NCBI RefSeq assembly: GCF_036898095.1
Contig: NC_090736.1
Coordinates: 11,330,161 to 11,394,160 of the forward strand
Length of the DNA stretch: 64,000 bases
Source: Palaemon carinicauda
Lineage: Eukaryota > Arthropoda > Malacostraca > Decapoda > Palaemonidae
Reading direction: 5' to 3'
The stretch's first letter is position 1. Every line of letters starts with the position of its first letter. Below, piece by piece: positions 51,001-61,049 of the stretch. The position numbers and the translations under genes were made by a program. Below the pieces are notes generated by a model, which searched no databases, was not told the origin of the DNA, and worked only from the letters and a program-made list of their open reading frames with translations.

Positions 51001-54000
51001 GTAATTTGTCAACAAGAAAGTGAGAGAAAATACACAGTATCAGTCTGAAAAAGAAGCAAAGATAAATAACTTGAAGAATCTGAAAGTGACATACAATTTA
51101 GGTAAAGAAGGATAGAAAATAAAAGCAATTTTGATCTAAAAGTAAATGATAATTACATTAAAAATATACTGTATTATGCATAAATATGGATGTACTTGGT
51201 TTTCTCTCATTACTCGTGCAATAAATGACAGAATACAGTATGATTTAAAATAAATGTATCTATGAGTGACAAGAGGAAAATAAAAAATACTCAATTCCTC
51301 TTTATGCTGTTCATACAGAAAACTACAGAACTCACTGCAAAGATACAATAAGATGAGTTGGAGGAAGAGCTGTTATTAAATATATTGCAATTATGCTCTT
51401 TTTTATAAGGAAGGAGAGATGGGTTCCCTGTGTGCAAAGTGTGGATGAAATTAAAGATTGGTGTGATCGTTTGAGAAATATACATATATAATTCTGACTT
51501 TATTAACTAGTACTGGTATGTTTACAAATTTACAGTACAGAAAGCAAATTGAATTTATCTTAAATGGGAATGGCTGACTAAGAAAACCTTACACACCTGT
51601 TTTTTTGTTAGACCAATCATTCGTTTGGAATGCTGTTTCACATAATATTCAAACCTGAGAAACCCTAGCACCGTAGTACCACCAACTAATAGTGGCTAAT
51701 AAAACTAAGTACTGTATACAAATTAAATCCAATTAAAGTCCCCGAAAGGCATCCTACTAATAATTTTCACATAATTTCTTTTCAGGAAAATCATATTTTG
51801 CATAAGCACAGGAAAAATCTGATTAATATTATAATATTCCTCATCTCATCCTTGCCTAAGATGGTAGAATGAAGTTTCCATCCCTCAGGTTATAAAAGGC
51901 TTTTTGTCCCATTAATAACTTATCTCTCACCTACAAAAAGATTTGTTTTGTCAATGAAGCTATAGGGCTAACGAACTACCAAGGAGAGCGGCGACGTGGT
52001 GTGAGTGGCGGGTAGGAGGGAGAAGAGAAGAGATGGAAGAAAGGAAGAAGAGGAGATTAATGGGGAGGGATAAGGCTCCCCTCTGCCATCGTCGGGTATT
52101 TAAGGGCCTGTAAGATCTTTAGATATAGGCGTTTGACAACCATAGGGGATTCCCAACCCGTATATTTTTTAAAATCATCAAAGTCCCTGTTCTGGAAGTC
52201 ATTGTTGGAGGCATCTACTGTCCGTATATCATGAGCCTGGGGAAATGATTCCGGATTAGTATGTTTAATGAAGTAGAGGATTTGTTGCCTGATACCGTGA
52301 ATGGAAATAGTACCTCCTTGTTCCCTGATAACCAAGGGGCCAGACGAGCGGGTGGCAGTTCTAGCTAAAAAGGGCCTTGAGAGTGTGACTGTACACGGAG
52401 AAAAATCCTGGGGATGAAGAATAATCTTCCGAGGGGAGCACCTATTTTGCGGATCCTCATTTTTTAGCTAGGAAAGCTTTGTCTGGAAAAGGAATACTTC
52501 GGCTGAAGGGAGGAAATCTATGTTTTCCGGGTTTCGTGAGAGAGCTGCTAGTTCTGATGTTCCATCACCTGAGGCCATAGCCGTTAGAAATAAAGTCTTC
52601 CTAAGAAGAGTGATATAAGAGCAGGATTCATTGTCCGTGTCCATCGCAAGTTTGAGAACACCGTTCAGAGACCAAGAGTCCTTTTGTGGCCGAACCGAAG
52701 GTCGAAGCCTAGCACATGTTTTTGGAATAGATGAGAAATAGGAATCAGCTAGGTTAATGTTAATCCAAACAAGGAAGATCTTCTTCAAAGCTGACTTGAT
52801 GGTGGTTAAAGTGCTAACTGTTAGGTCTTTGTCAAATAGGAACCTCAAGAAAGAGACGGCTAAATGCGGGGACATAGGAGTATGGTCTGCACTCTTAGGG
52901 GACCTGCTAGTTGTTAACGGCCGAATCATATTGGCGAATTGTCGAGTCCCTTTTGTCCCATTCGATGAAGAGATCGTTTTCCGGTTCAATGTTCGCGTCT
53001 CTACGAGCTGCCAACTTCCTGTAGTCCACAAAGTTAGAGTTTTGGCTATCCTTGAGTAATCTGACACAGTGAGTTTGGATACTCGGGTCAGTTTGAGGAA
53101 CGGGATCCGGATGGGACTGAGTTTCAACTCGAGGAGGAGAGGAAACCAACTGTTCTTGGCCAGTGAGGTGGTACTAAAGCCACTGCGCCCCGGAAGGAGC
53201 GTAGTTTGTGTAAAAGTTTTTAGAAGATTCCCTGGGGGAGATAGGGAAATCTTCTTCTAATGGTTCCAATCCCGGGGTAATGCGTCCATGGCATAAGCCC
53301 GAGGGTCCAGGGTTGGGGTCACATAACAAGGAAGTTTGTGATTCATCTGAGTTGCGAATAGATCTACCTGGAATCCTGGAACGAGCCTGAGTATCCACCG
53401 GAATGAAATTATGTCTAGAGACCATTCTGACTCCAGTGGATCCGTCCTGGATAGTGAGTCCGCTCTCACATTCTGGCCTCCCGCTAGGTGAGGTGCTGAC
53501 AGGAACCAGTTCTTTTCTGTTGCCCAGGCGAAGATAGTGACCAGGATCTGATTCAGGTTGGGTGACTTGGATCCTCCCCTGTTGACGTAGTGTACTGCGT
53601 CTGTGCTGTCTGACACTACTCTGATGTGGGTCGACCTCGGAGGAGAGTCTCTCTTCAGGGTCAAGAACACTGCCATGGCTTTGAGAACAATGATATGGGA
53701 CTGTTTCATGGCGAGTGACCAAGAACCTGAAACATCTGATGTTCGGAGTAATCCCCCCATCCACTTAGAGACGCGGCTGTATGGAATGTCACTTGTGGAG
53801 GTGGGAATTGTAGAGGAACCGATTTGGAGAGGTCCTTCGGTTCGGACCATGGGCGTAGTCTCATTTTCAAGACAGAGGGGATCTTCGAGACCTTGTCTCT
53901 TATAGGTACTGTAGCTCTCTTTCTCCAAACTCGATTGATGTCTTTGAGTTTGGCTTTTATTAGGAGATCTGTTACTGAAGTGAATTGGAAAAGGCCGAGG

Positions 54001-57000
54001 ATACTTTCTAAGGCTCTTTGGACACCTGTTTGTGTTTGAGAAAGTTTTTGATCTTGGAAACTATTCCTCTTACCTTTTGGAAGGGAGAGACAACGTGTGC
54101 TTCGAAAGGTCCCACTGAATGGCTAACCATTCTAAGTGGCCTGATGGTTGCAGGCGAGATTTTTTGGAGATTGACCCGAAATCACAGGTTATCGAGAAAT
54201 CGAAGTAATTCCTTCGTAGCTCTGTCGCCTTCTATGGCCGGCCGGGCCCAAATGAGCCAACCGGCCAGATAAGCAATGATCTGTATCTCTTGGTTCCTGA
54301 GTTGTTCTAACACTGTCTCTCCCAGTTTCGTGAATATCCTGGGATCAATGTTGAGGCCAAAGGGCATGTCTTGAACACAAAGGCTTTCCTGCTTAGGCGG
54401 AAACCCAGATAAGAAGAGAAGTTTCGAGCTGTAGGCGCAAGATAATAGTCGTCGGTAAGATCGACAGAGGTGGTGACGGTCCCACGGGGAAGTAAGGTCC
54501 GTACCTGAGAGATAGTCAACATCCGAAACTTGTCGCAGAGAATGTAAGAGTTTAGCTTGACAAGTCCAGGTCCACTCTCAATGCCGACAAGCCTTTCTTC
54601 GGAATTGTGAACAGGTGGCTTTGGAACTTCAGTGATCGATCCCGTTTGATTGCTTCTTCTTGAGTAACCCTGTGGTGTACTCTTTCAGGATGGGAGTGGA
54701 TTTCTGGGAGAAGGTCACTGGTGGAGGAGGAGGACCTTGTGGCCATTTTCACCTCAAACCTTTAGAGATTATGCTATGAGCCCACAGACCGAAGGTCCAA
54801 TGGTCTCGAAAGTGGTAAAGTCTACCCCCTACCGGGACCACCGCGTTGTGAGGGAGTGAATCTAGGTACTTTCCTTCTCCGAGCCCCCTTTTTCCTAGGT
54901 CCGTCTCGATGGCGAGACTGTCTTCTACTCCTGTAGCTTCCTCTCTGGTGTCCACGAAAGGAGCCTGAGGGTTCGGATCTAGGGCTGTATGCAGGTAAAA
55001 CATCCCAACGGGGTTGGGCTGTGTACCTGGGGAATCAGTGAGGTAGACCACCTGATGAGGGGGATTCGGATGCATAGACGTCGAATCAGAGGAAGGCTGT
55101 GATGACGAGTGGGTAACCGACTATCGATTCCTGTCTGATAGAGGCCTCAGACAGAACGTATTTCCCACAACTAACCCGATCAGACCATCAAACGTGTAGG
55201 TCGAATTGGAAGGGCAGATCTTGGAATTATCGTACCCCCCAGACTGACAACATCCTGGTCCAGACAGATCGGGCCTGCCCTTTAGGAAATAATACTGTTA
55301 CCTTCGGTACCTTGTCTAACCTAACCAAGGCAATCTCTTTCAATCGAACGAATCCGTTGAACGGGAATTTTAGTACCTGGGAGTAAAATCTAGGTCCCCC
55401 AGAGGGAGGACGTCTATGCCATCCAGATTTATGGTACCATCTATATATGGAACATGTAAGGCAAATCTCTATGCGTTGTTTTTATCAAAGGAGGTTACTT
55501 CGATATGCCTGGGGCTGTAGGGGGAAACTTCCGAGTTCCTGAACGGATCCGACTCACCACCATACTTTTGAGCTCCGTCATAGCCCCTTGGTTTTCCCTA
55601 GAATGTGTTGCTTTTAGCAGTCACGGTTTATGCAGGGTAACATGAACATCAGGATCCTTTAAGGGTCCTAGGTCGGTGACGTAGGTAATTGCAAAGCTGA
55701 AGGCTCAAAACTCATCCCCACCTACCTGCCCGTCCATGGGGTCGTCGTCCAACCTTAGAGAGGACACTCTGAGGAGATAGGGACCTCTAGATGGAGCATT
55801 TCTTCCCAACCTTGATACCCAAGGGCGGAGAGCCTCTCTTGCAGGCCGGAGAGAATCATCATCATCCTGACGGGAACCATGTAGGCGAACCTTCTGTAAC
55901 AGAAAGGGGACATAAGTCTGGATGTTCCTTGAACTTTGGTTAGTGATCCTATTCACAGGCTGGGATCAGCTGTATAACTCATAAAAATCAGTTTTAAAGA
56001 AAAGTCATTTAATGTACTATCTTTTGGGGTATAGTTCGACACTTGTATTCATGAAATGTGACACTGTTGGCGCATTCGCCACAGGTTGGCCACCCCTGAC
56101 TCAGACGTTCAGAACCGGGTCTAACATTATTTACTGGATATTAGTATTCTATTGATTCATCTGTTCACTGACCAGTTTCAAGGAACAGTAGATAGCCTCT
56201 CATGGCATGGTTGGTCTCGACCCGGCCCTTCATTAGAAGGGGCCAACGTTCGGTTCCCAGTACTGAGTGGAAACTTATTTCTATTTGAACACTATGTTGT
56301 ATGGATATTTATTCATATTTAGGCATACAGTAGTTAGAATTGAATATGCATAACTATAGGCATAATCAATTTATTTCTATTTGAACACGATGTTGTATGG
56401 ATATTTATTCATATTTAGGCATAGTTAGAATTGAATATGCATAAATATAGGCATAATCAATTTATTTCTATTTGAACACTATGTTGTATGGATATTTATT
56501 CATATTTAGGCATAGTTAGAATTGAATATGCATAAATATAGGCATAATCAATTTATTTCTATTTGAACACGATGTTGTATGGATATTTATCCATATTTAT
56601 ACATAGTTAGAATTAAATATATGCATAAATATAGGCATAGTTATGTTCATATATTTTTATTAGGACTTTCAAGAATAGCTAATGAATATTACCAACGCAA
56701 ATTCAAAGTGTCATTAAAGTAAGTACAGTTTACTTTGTATTCATGTTAAATCCTTTCCTTTACAGCAAAACAAAAGATTGGCCACCCGTGGTCTGAGTGA
56801 TCTCTGTCTGTACCGGAGCTCCGGTAACAATCTCCGGTACAAAGGTCCGTCATAGTGACAACGTGAACACCAGAGGAAAACTAATATTAACCTCAATGCT
56901 GATCGCTTGAACGATATCCGGTTAAGCCGGAGATTCGATGAAAAGGATCGTAATAACGATATTGTGATTATTCATGAAAAAGGGTTCATACCCTGATTCT

Positions 57001-59921
57001 GATCGTCTGATTGATCTCTGTTTGTACCGGCGAACCAGTGACAAAGGTCCGTCATCGTGAAAACGTGATCCTCAGCGGTACGATAACATTCTCTAATACT
57101 GAATGTCTGTGTTATCTCCAGTGAAGCCAGAGATTCGATGAAAAAGGGACCGTAATAATGAAACTGTGAAATCTTCATCGGTATCACATTGTTAACTCCG
57201 GTTCTGGACGTCTGCTTGATCTCTGTTTGTACTGGAGATCCGGTAGCAAAGGCCCGTCACCGTGATATCGTGACCGTCCCCGGTACGATAACATTAACCT
57301 CAATGAATGTTTGTGTTATCTCCAGCGAAGCCGGAGATTCGATGAATAAAGTTCTGGACGTCTGCTTGATCTCTGTTTGTACCGGAGATCCGGTAGCAAA
57401 GGCCCGTCATCGTAATATCGTGACCGTCTCCGGTACGATAACATTAACCTCAATGAATGTGTTATCTCCAGTGAAGCCGGAGATACGATGAAAAAGGGGG
57501 CCGTAACGGTGTAATTATGATCAAACATGACAAAGGTTCGTGTGTAAAAGGCTTCAGCCGGAGTCCGAGTGCCGGATTTCACCGTTGCACTCCAAAAATC
57601 TGCTCCGATACGATAACTAGCTCTCATCCAATGAGTATCCATTATAGCGGAGCATAACTCAAGGCGGAGCTAAGCATAACTCAAGGCGGAGCTAAGGGTG
57701 TCGGTATAAAACGACCCCAATTAATGACTCATACACTAACGTACCTATTAATAGTGTTAGCTATATTAACAGTAACCACATCAATAAAAACGTTTATAAA
57801 ATTAAACGTACTATCATCAACTCTGATACTAAGAGGAGGCCTGAATAACTCGTGATCGTATAAAAACGGAGAACGGGAAATTCACCTCTCTTACTCGAGC
57901 TAACAAAGAAAACGAGAGAAGGGATAACTCATATCTGTAGAACAGGGAACGAGCAGTCTCTGTTTTCGCTCTCAAGGTTACATAATAAAAAACTAACATC
58001 ACACAATAAAACAAGAACATTAATAAAATTGATTGCTTTTCTTAGTAATTGTAATAACCAAGAACGAAGAATAACGACAACGTAACAAATAAACAATGAT
58101 ATAGTCTAAATCGAAGCCTCTGAGGCGAGTACAAACTAACAGACTAAATCGCTAAACTTTAATTCGCTATTCTTTAAATTGCTATTCTTCGTAGGTCCAA
58201 ATTGGACTTGCAAGCAAATAAATACCATAGTAAAAACTAATAAAAATTAATGATAACACAAAAAGGCCATAAAACGTAAGTGATATAACCTAGATGACAG
58301 AGTACCAGATGGGCAAAATTAACTAGAATATTTACCGAAGCGAACATAACCCAAAATGGCTGCCGATACCTCGGTAGGACAATCGCTTCCAAAACTAAAA
58401 ACCACCATATTGGAAACAGAACAAATACCCGGTACTGTCAAAAGCTGCCAAAACAAACTATGGTACTTAACATTGGTAAGGGTGAAGTAGCAACGTCAGT
58501 CATGTTGAAATAACGAGAAACTCTTCGAAAAAACACTGTGCCCAAAAAACTGAACTTGTTTGCAAGTCCCAAATCAGAAGGATGTACTGGTGAGCGCGAG
58601 TGGTAGGTGTCGGTAGGGTAACCCAACTGTATTCTCTAGGGCCTGTCACGGCCCTCCCCCTTTGATGAAGGGATTATCTAAATGGAAGACAGCCTGTGAA
58701 TAGTGTTTTACAAACGCCCTTGTTAGATATACGACACCAACAAGGTGCTCGCGCGAGGGTTGTAACCTCTGCATTCCATGCTTTTAATTTTCTCTGGTAT
58801 ATTTGGAAGATTTATATCAGAAAAAGTACAAAGAAGGACTTTTCACCGGCCGTCACAGGTCTCTCCCCAGAAATAGATTTTTCCTTCGTCAAAATCCCTT
58901 TATTTCAATCTATTCCATCATAAAAAATATAAACAGCACTCCCATGAAATTAATTTGACTTACCTCACTATGACCAAAAGAAGCCTTTATTGCTTGTTCT
59001 TGAGAAGCATAGATGAGATGAATATCCTGTTGCCCACAGCCATTGGATGTTGGGGAAGCCAATTCTCCATCTTGAAATGATTCCTGTTTTGTATTACTAA
59101 GATGGGGCCTTTGTTCTGGGATCTGAAACTCGCGTCCATTTTCACACAAAACTGCTTGATCAGATGGCGATACAGGATATTTCTTTAGCTCTTGCTAAAA
59201 GGAAAAGTGAAAATTCAATATAAACTTAATGTAGTAGCAAGTAAACCCCCAAAAAATTAAAATTTACTTAAGTCTATAGACAAGGTACTAAAAAGTAAAC
59301 CCCAACCCAAAGCCTAGATTCAACTTATTCCAATTTTTTTACCAGTTTCCTGGACATCATCTTACTCAGCATACTCCACAGAAATTTCATATACAGTACT
59401 GGCAACAATATTTGCAATCTTTCTTGGGACATTTTACTTAGAATAAAAACTATTAGAGATAGGACTTTATGAATTTTTCTTTTTTACAGCTGAATAAAAA
59501 AAGTTATATGCATAAATAATAAAAAGAAAGAGAAAACACTGGGAATAACTGTAAATATAACATGTCCAATGACGGTGAAAGGAGTAGAAATACCCAGATG
59601 TACAAAATGTATAGTTGTGCTCCAAGGGTTAAGAGTTAAGATGACTTTAGGTTGAATAATAAACTTCCCTTTTAAAGGAATATTGTGTCCTTGTTGAAAA
59701 GATACTGCACTGTGGTAATATATTGTAGTTGGGTAATGTACCATCCCTAACTAACTGCTTGTGCTGCTAGAAATATCAAAACATACCTTCATAGACTGGT
59801 GAGTTAGATTGATTTTGATGATTCGTTCTATCATGAAGAATAACCAAATGCCTAAGAGTACAAACAGTGATATGTAAAGATAATCATGATTTCCCTTTTC
59901 AGGTGACTGCAACTGAAATGC
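44914..59921 (-). CDS. SLC39A8/14-like: ZIP-family (SLC39, LIV-1 subfamily) metal transporter, ZIP8/ZIP14-like; 5' incomplete; join of five exons
   Basis: Five minus-strand exons splice in phase into about 307 residues of a ZIP transporter, which moves zinc (in ZIP8/14 also iron and manganese) into the cytosol. The order is: a membrane segment equivalent to TM3 ([17 protein letters not shown]), a hydrophilic loop, a short His-rich HSHSHN, TM4 with [16 protein letters not shown]5 with [12 protein letters not shown]6-TM7 ([16 protein letters not shown]) and TM8 ending 52 residues after the last junction. The TM4 and TM5 motifs hold the binuclear metal site of the family. The first His of the usual HExPHE is Glu here (EELPHE), the hallmark of ZIP8/ZIP14. 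By contrast, [15 protein letters not shown] resembles ZIP6/ZIP10. The N-terminal 150 or so residues, with TM1-TM2, are missing and must lie beyond 64000. The introns carry the DIRS, SINE and LINE copies. The family is certain; the exact paralogue is not. Confidence 0.9.
45430..46035 (+). pseudogene. Class B-like LINE, N-terminal RT remnant
   Basis: The plus strand reads [12 protein letters not shown] in one frame, then after shifts [15 protein letters not shown] and [20 protein letters not shown]. This is the LINE pattern 'P.LSKVFE..L..R....' and 'FGFRKG..T.DALL' in the fingers of the RT. Several stops. It lies in the ZIP intron between exons 45072 and 48699. Confidence 0.7.
46044..46307. mobile_element. 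hAT-like MITE with 8-bp target duplication
   Basis: The ends CAGTGTTTCCCAACC and GGTTGGGAAACACTG are perfect inverted repeats, and the flanks are ttttaaag (46036-46043) and tattaaag (46308-46315). It is 264 bp, inserted at the end of the LINE fragment at 45430-46035. No ORF. Confidence 0.88.
46377..46692. mobile_element. Possible second MITE
   Basis: 'aaggtcctcaacttacaaac' at the left and 'cttacaaatctattatgtttgcgaggacctta' at the right share inverted AAGGTCCTC and loosely matching inner parts. Confidence 0.35.
46700..47510. other. ZIP intron, possible old retroelement
   Basis: No gene. Nothing confidently recognised. Confidence 0.4.
47530..47656 (+). repeat. Class A/B 3' end, short (TAA)n
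   Basis: 'tttcctttcttcactgggct' to 'gttgtagcttttctggcaat'. Confidence 0.85.
47830..48138 (+). mobile_element. tRNA-derived SINE, diverged
   Basis: B box mutated (ggagttcaagacc). Body 'gtgagctaaggatgggagat' and 'ctagcttgggtggagagggg'. Confidence 0.85.
48699..48886 (-). CDS. SLC39A8/14-like: ZIP transporter exon (TM5 end to TM7)
   Basis: The acceptor is tttttccag (ending 48887) and the donor is ATG then GTAAGT (48698-48693). The exon is 188 bp; two leading bases complete the Gly of HELGD. It encodes [20 protein letters not shown], a helix ([14 protein letters not shown]) and [17 protein letters not shown]. All of these are typical of LIV-1 ZIPs. It ends in phase 0. Confidence 0.93.
48890..49740. 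other. ZIP intron, no feature
   Basis: Nothing recognised. Confidence 0.5.
49745..50350 (+). repeat. Class A element, long copy, (TAA)n tail, next to a ZIP exon
   Basis: From 'actggccagacggtactata' to 'gctgtagcttagcaagtaat'. It ends 16 bp from the ZIP exon that finishes at 50366, leaving only the donor between them. Confidence 0.93.
50366..50576 (-). CDS. SLC39A8/14-like: ZIP transporter exon (His loop, TM4, TM5 metal site)
   Basis: The acceptor is gattttcag (ending 50577) and the donor is CTCG then GTAAGT (50365-50360). The exon is 211 bp, phase 0 in and one base out. It encodes [10 protein letters not shown], then [16 protein letters not shown] (TM4 motif HNFxDG), [18 protein letters not shown] and CEELPHELG. 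The His, Asn, Asp, Glu and second-motif His residues of the family's metal centre are present. The first HExPH His is Glu. Confidence 0.93.
50577..51950. other. ZIP intron, no feature
   Basis: AT-rich. No known repeat recognised. Confidence 0.5.
51960..55075 (-). pseudogene. DIRS-type retrotransposon: RT, RNase H and tyrosine recombinase, decayed
   Basis: Minus-strand order is RT, RNase H, tyrosine recombinase, the arrangement of DIRS elements, which integrate with a tyrosine recombinase. [21 protein letters not shown] (about 54640), SVDLTDDYY and [15 protein letters not shown], a one-base loss near 54370, then [17 protein letters not shown] and [10 protein letters not shown]. RNase [17 protein letters not shown] and [15 protein letters not shown], then [16 protein letters not shown]. 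Recombinase: [20 protein letters not shown] (about 52570) and, after a shift, [13 protein letters not shown] with RLYLKIL (about 52110). The usual YLDD is YLAG and the recombinase's first catalytic Arg position reads Gly, so it is inactive. It sits in the ZIP intron between exons 58964 and 50576. Confidence 0.88.
55076..56270 (-). pseudogene. Probable 5' (gag-like) part of the DIRS element
   Basis: It has a base composition like the adjoining DIRS coding part and unlike normal intron. The minus strand has a charged ORF (55705-55956: [18 protein letters not shown]). No diagnostic gag motif, so assignment is by position. Confidence 0.35.
56275..56645. repeat. 91-bp tandem array, four units
   Basis: 'ttatttctatttgaacac' starts at 56275, 56371, 56462 and 56553 (spacing 96, 91, 91). 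Units 1 and 3 read 'cactatg', 2 and 4 'cacgatg'. The first has an extra 'cagta'. Confidence 0.93.
56797..57540. repeat. Tandem array of CCGG-rich units (150-215 bp), four units
   Basis: 'gatctctgt-tgtaccgg' starts at about 56797, 57012, 57218 and 57368. Each unit has 'ggtagcaaaggcccgtcatc'-like, 'ccggtacgataacatt' and 'gaagccggagattcgatga' segments. Units 1 and 2 are longer because of an extra 50-60 bp. Overlapping ORFs are shadows of the repeat. Confidence 0.9.
57541..58960. other. ZIP intron, unassigned
   Basis: A 23-bp unit 'ggcggagctaag' with 'cataactcaa' is repeated at 57650-57690. Short minus ORFs (57829-58020, 58438-58626) have no recognisable domain. 'gtcacggccctcccc' near 58646 has an imperfect match 'ccgtcacaggtctctcccc' near 58849. 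Confidence 0.35.
58964..59194 (-). CDS. SLC39A8/14-like: ZIP transporter exon (cytosolic loop TM3-TM4)
   Basis: The acceptor is ccttttag (ending 59195) and the donor is GAG then GTAAGT (58963-58958). The exon is 231 bp, phase 0 at both ends, 77 codons without a stop. The product is hydrophilic ([18 protein letters not shown], then Gln/Ser/Asp-rich, ending ASFGHSE), as expected for the variable cytosolic loop of LIV-1 ZIPs. It has little diagnostic sequence, so assignment rests on position, strand, splice sites and phase. Confidence 0.7.
59200..59780. other. ZIP intron between two exons, no feature
   Basis: Minus ORF 59484-59744 contains hydrophobic runs but no splice support. Confidence 0.5.
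59787..59921 (-). CDS. SLC39A8/14-like: ZIP transporter exon (TM3 region)
   Basis: The acceptor is ttttcag (minus, ending 59922) and the donor is AAG then GTATGT (59786-59781). The exon is 135 bp, phase 0 at both ends. It encodes [16 protein letters not shown], one membrane segment, and a basic end ([18 protein letters not shown]). The I-E-R after the helix matches the 'F..ER' seen after TM3 in ZIP14 relatives. Confidence 0.85.
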
Positions 59922-60094
59922 CTGAAAATAATAAGGGAACAAATTTTAGTCTTATAATAATCTTCCTTAAAGCTTCAAAGTGAGAGTTTTATTTCCATGA
60001 AAGTACTTGAAACTTATGTTACTATGGTTAAGAAATCGTTAATAATAAATACATCTAATAACTTTTCTTTATTTAGCACTGCAAACTTTCATTA

Positions 60095-61044
60095 CAATTT
60101 GTAATTTTCCTAGCTATACAAACCTGGGTCATTTAAATGGGTTCACTCCTATATCAATTTTCTGTGACTAGACAAAATAAAAAGGGTTGCTTAACTGGTA
60201 ACTATAATAGGTTACTAAGCAACATCAGCGCTGGGCAGCATTACGCTCTGCTACGAGACAAGCTTCATTTTATCCTGGTCAATATTTATTATTATTATTA
60301 TTATTATTATAAGCTAGGCTATAACCCTAGTTGGAATAGCAAAATGCTATAAGCCCAAAGGCTCCAACAGGGAAAAATAACCCAGTAAGAAAAGGAAACA
60401 AGGAAATAAATAAACCACAAAATAAAAGTAAACATATTTCAAGGACAGTATCAAAATCAAATTACATCCTTCACACATAAACTATAAAAACTTAAAAAAC
60501 AAGAGAAAGAGAAATAGGATAGAACAGCATGCTCAAGTGTACCCCCAAAGCAAGAGAACTCTGATCCAAGACAGTGGAAGACCATGGTATGGAGGCTATG
60601 ACACTACCCAAGACTAGAGAACAATTGTTTGATTTTGGAGTGTCCTTCTCCTAGAAGAGCTGCTTACCATAGCTAAAGAGTCTCTTCTACCCTTACCAAT
60701 AGGAAAGTAGCCACTGAAAAATTACATTGCAGTTGTTAACCCCATGAGCAAAGAAGAATTGTTTGGTAATCTGTGTTGTCAGGTGTATGAAATAGAGGAG
60801 AATGTAGTAAGAATAGGCCAGACTATTCAGTGTATGTGTAGGCAAGGACAAAATGAGCTGTAACCGGAGAGAGGGATCCAATGTAGTACTGTCTGTCCAG
60901 TCAAAGGACCCAATAACCCTCTTGCGGTAGTATCATAATAGGTGGCTGGTGCCCTGGCCAACCTACTACTTATTTGTGGGGTGGATGAGGTGGGACCTTT
61001 GCATAAATGACTTGGGTTTGTATAGCTATGAAAAATACAAATTG
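60095..61044. mobile_element. Inverted arms around a class A copy
   Basis: 'caatttgtaattttcctagc-tatacaaacc-gggtcattt' (60095-60134) matches the reverse complement of 61005-61044 with few mismatches. A third, direct relative 'gtactttattcctaggcgga' starts near 61059. This resembles terminal repeats of a DIRS-like or fold-back element, with a class A element inserted later. Confidence 0.55.
60286..60975 (-). repeat. Class A element, longest copy, (TAA)n tail
   Basis: The minus strand starts 'ggttggccagggcaccagcc', continues 'actggacagacagtactaca', and ends in 'ctagcttataataataat'. It lies 5' complete relative to other copies, suggesting a body of about 0.7 kb. Confidence 0.92.
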
Positions 61045-61049
61045 TATCA

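Noticed and set aside
53174..53905. Overlapping ORFs of 196 and 100 codons in the DIRS region
   Set aside because: Shadows of the RNase H frame.
57189..57642. ORFs of 100 and 108 codons on opposite strands
   Set aside because: They follow the tandem array and repeat with it.
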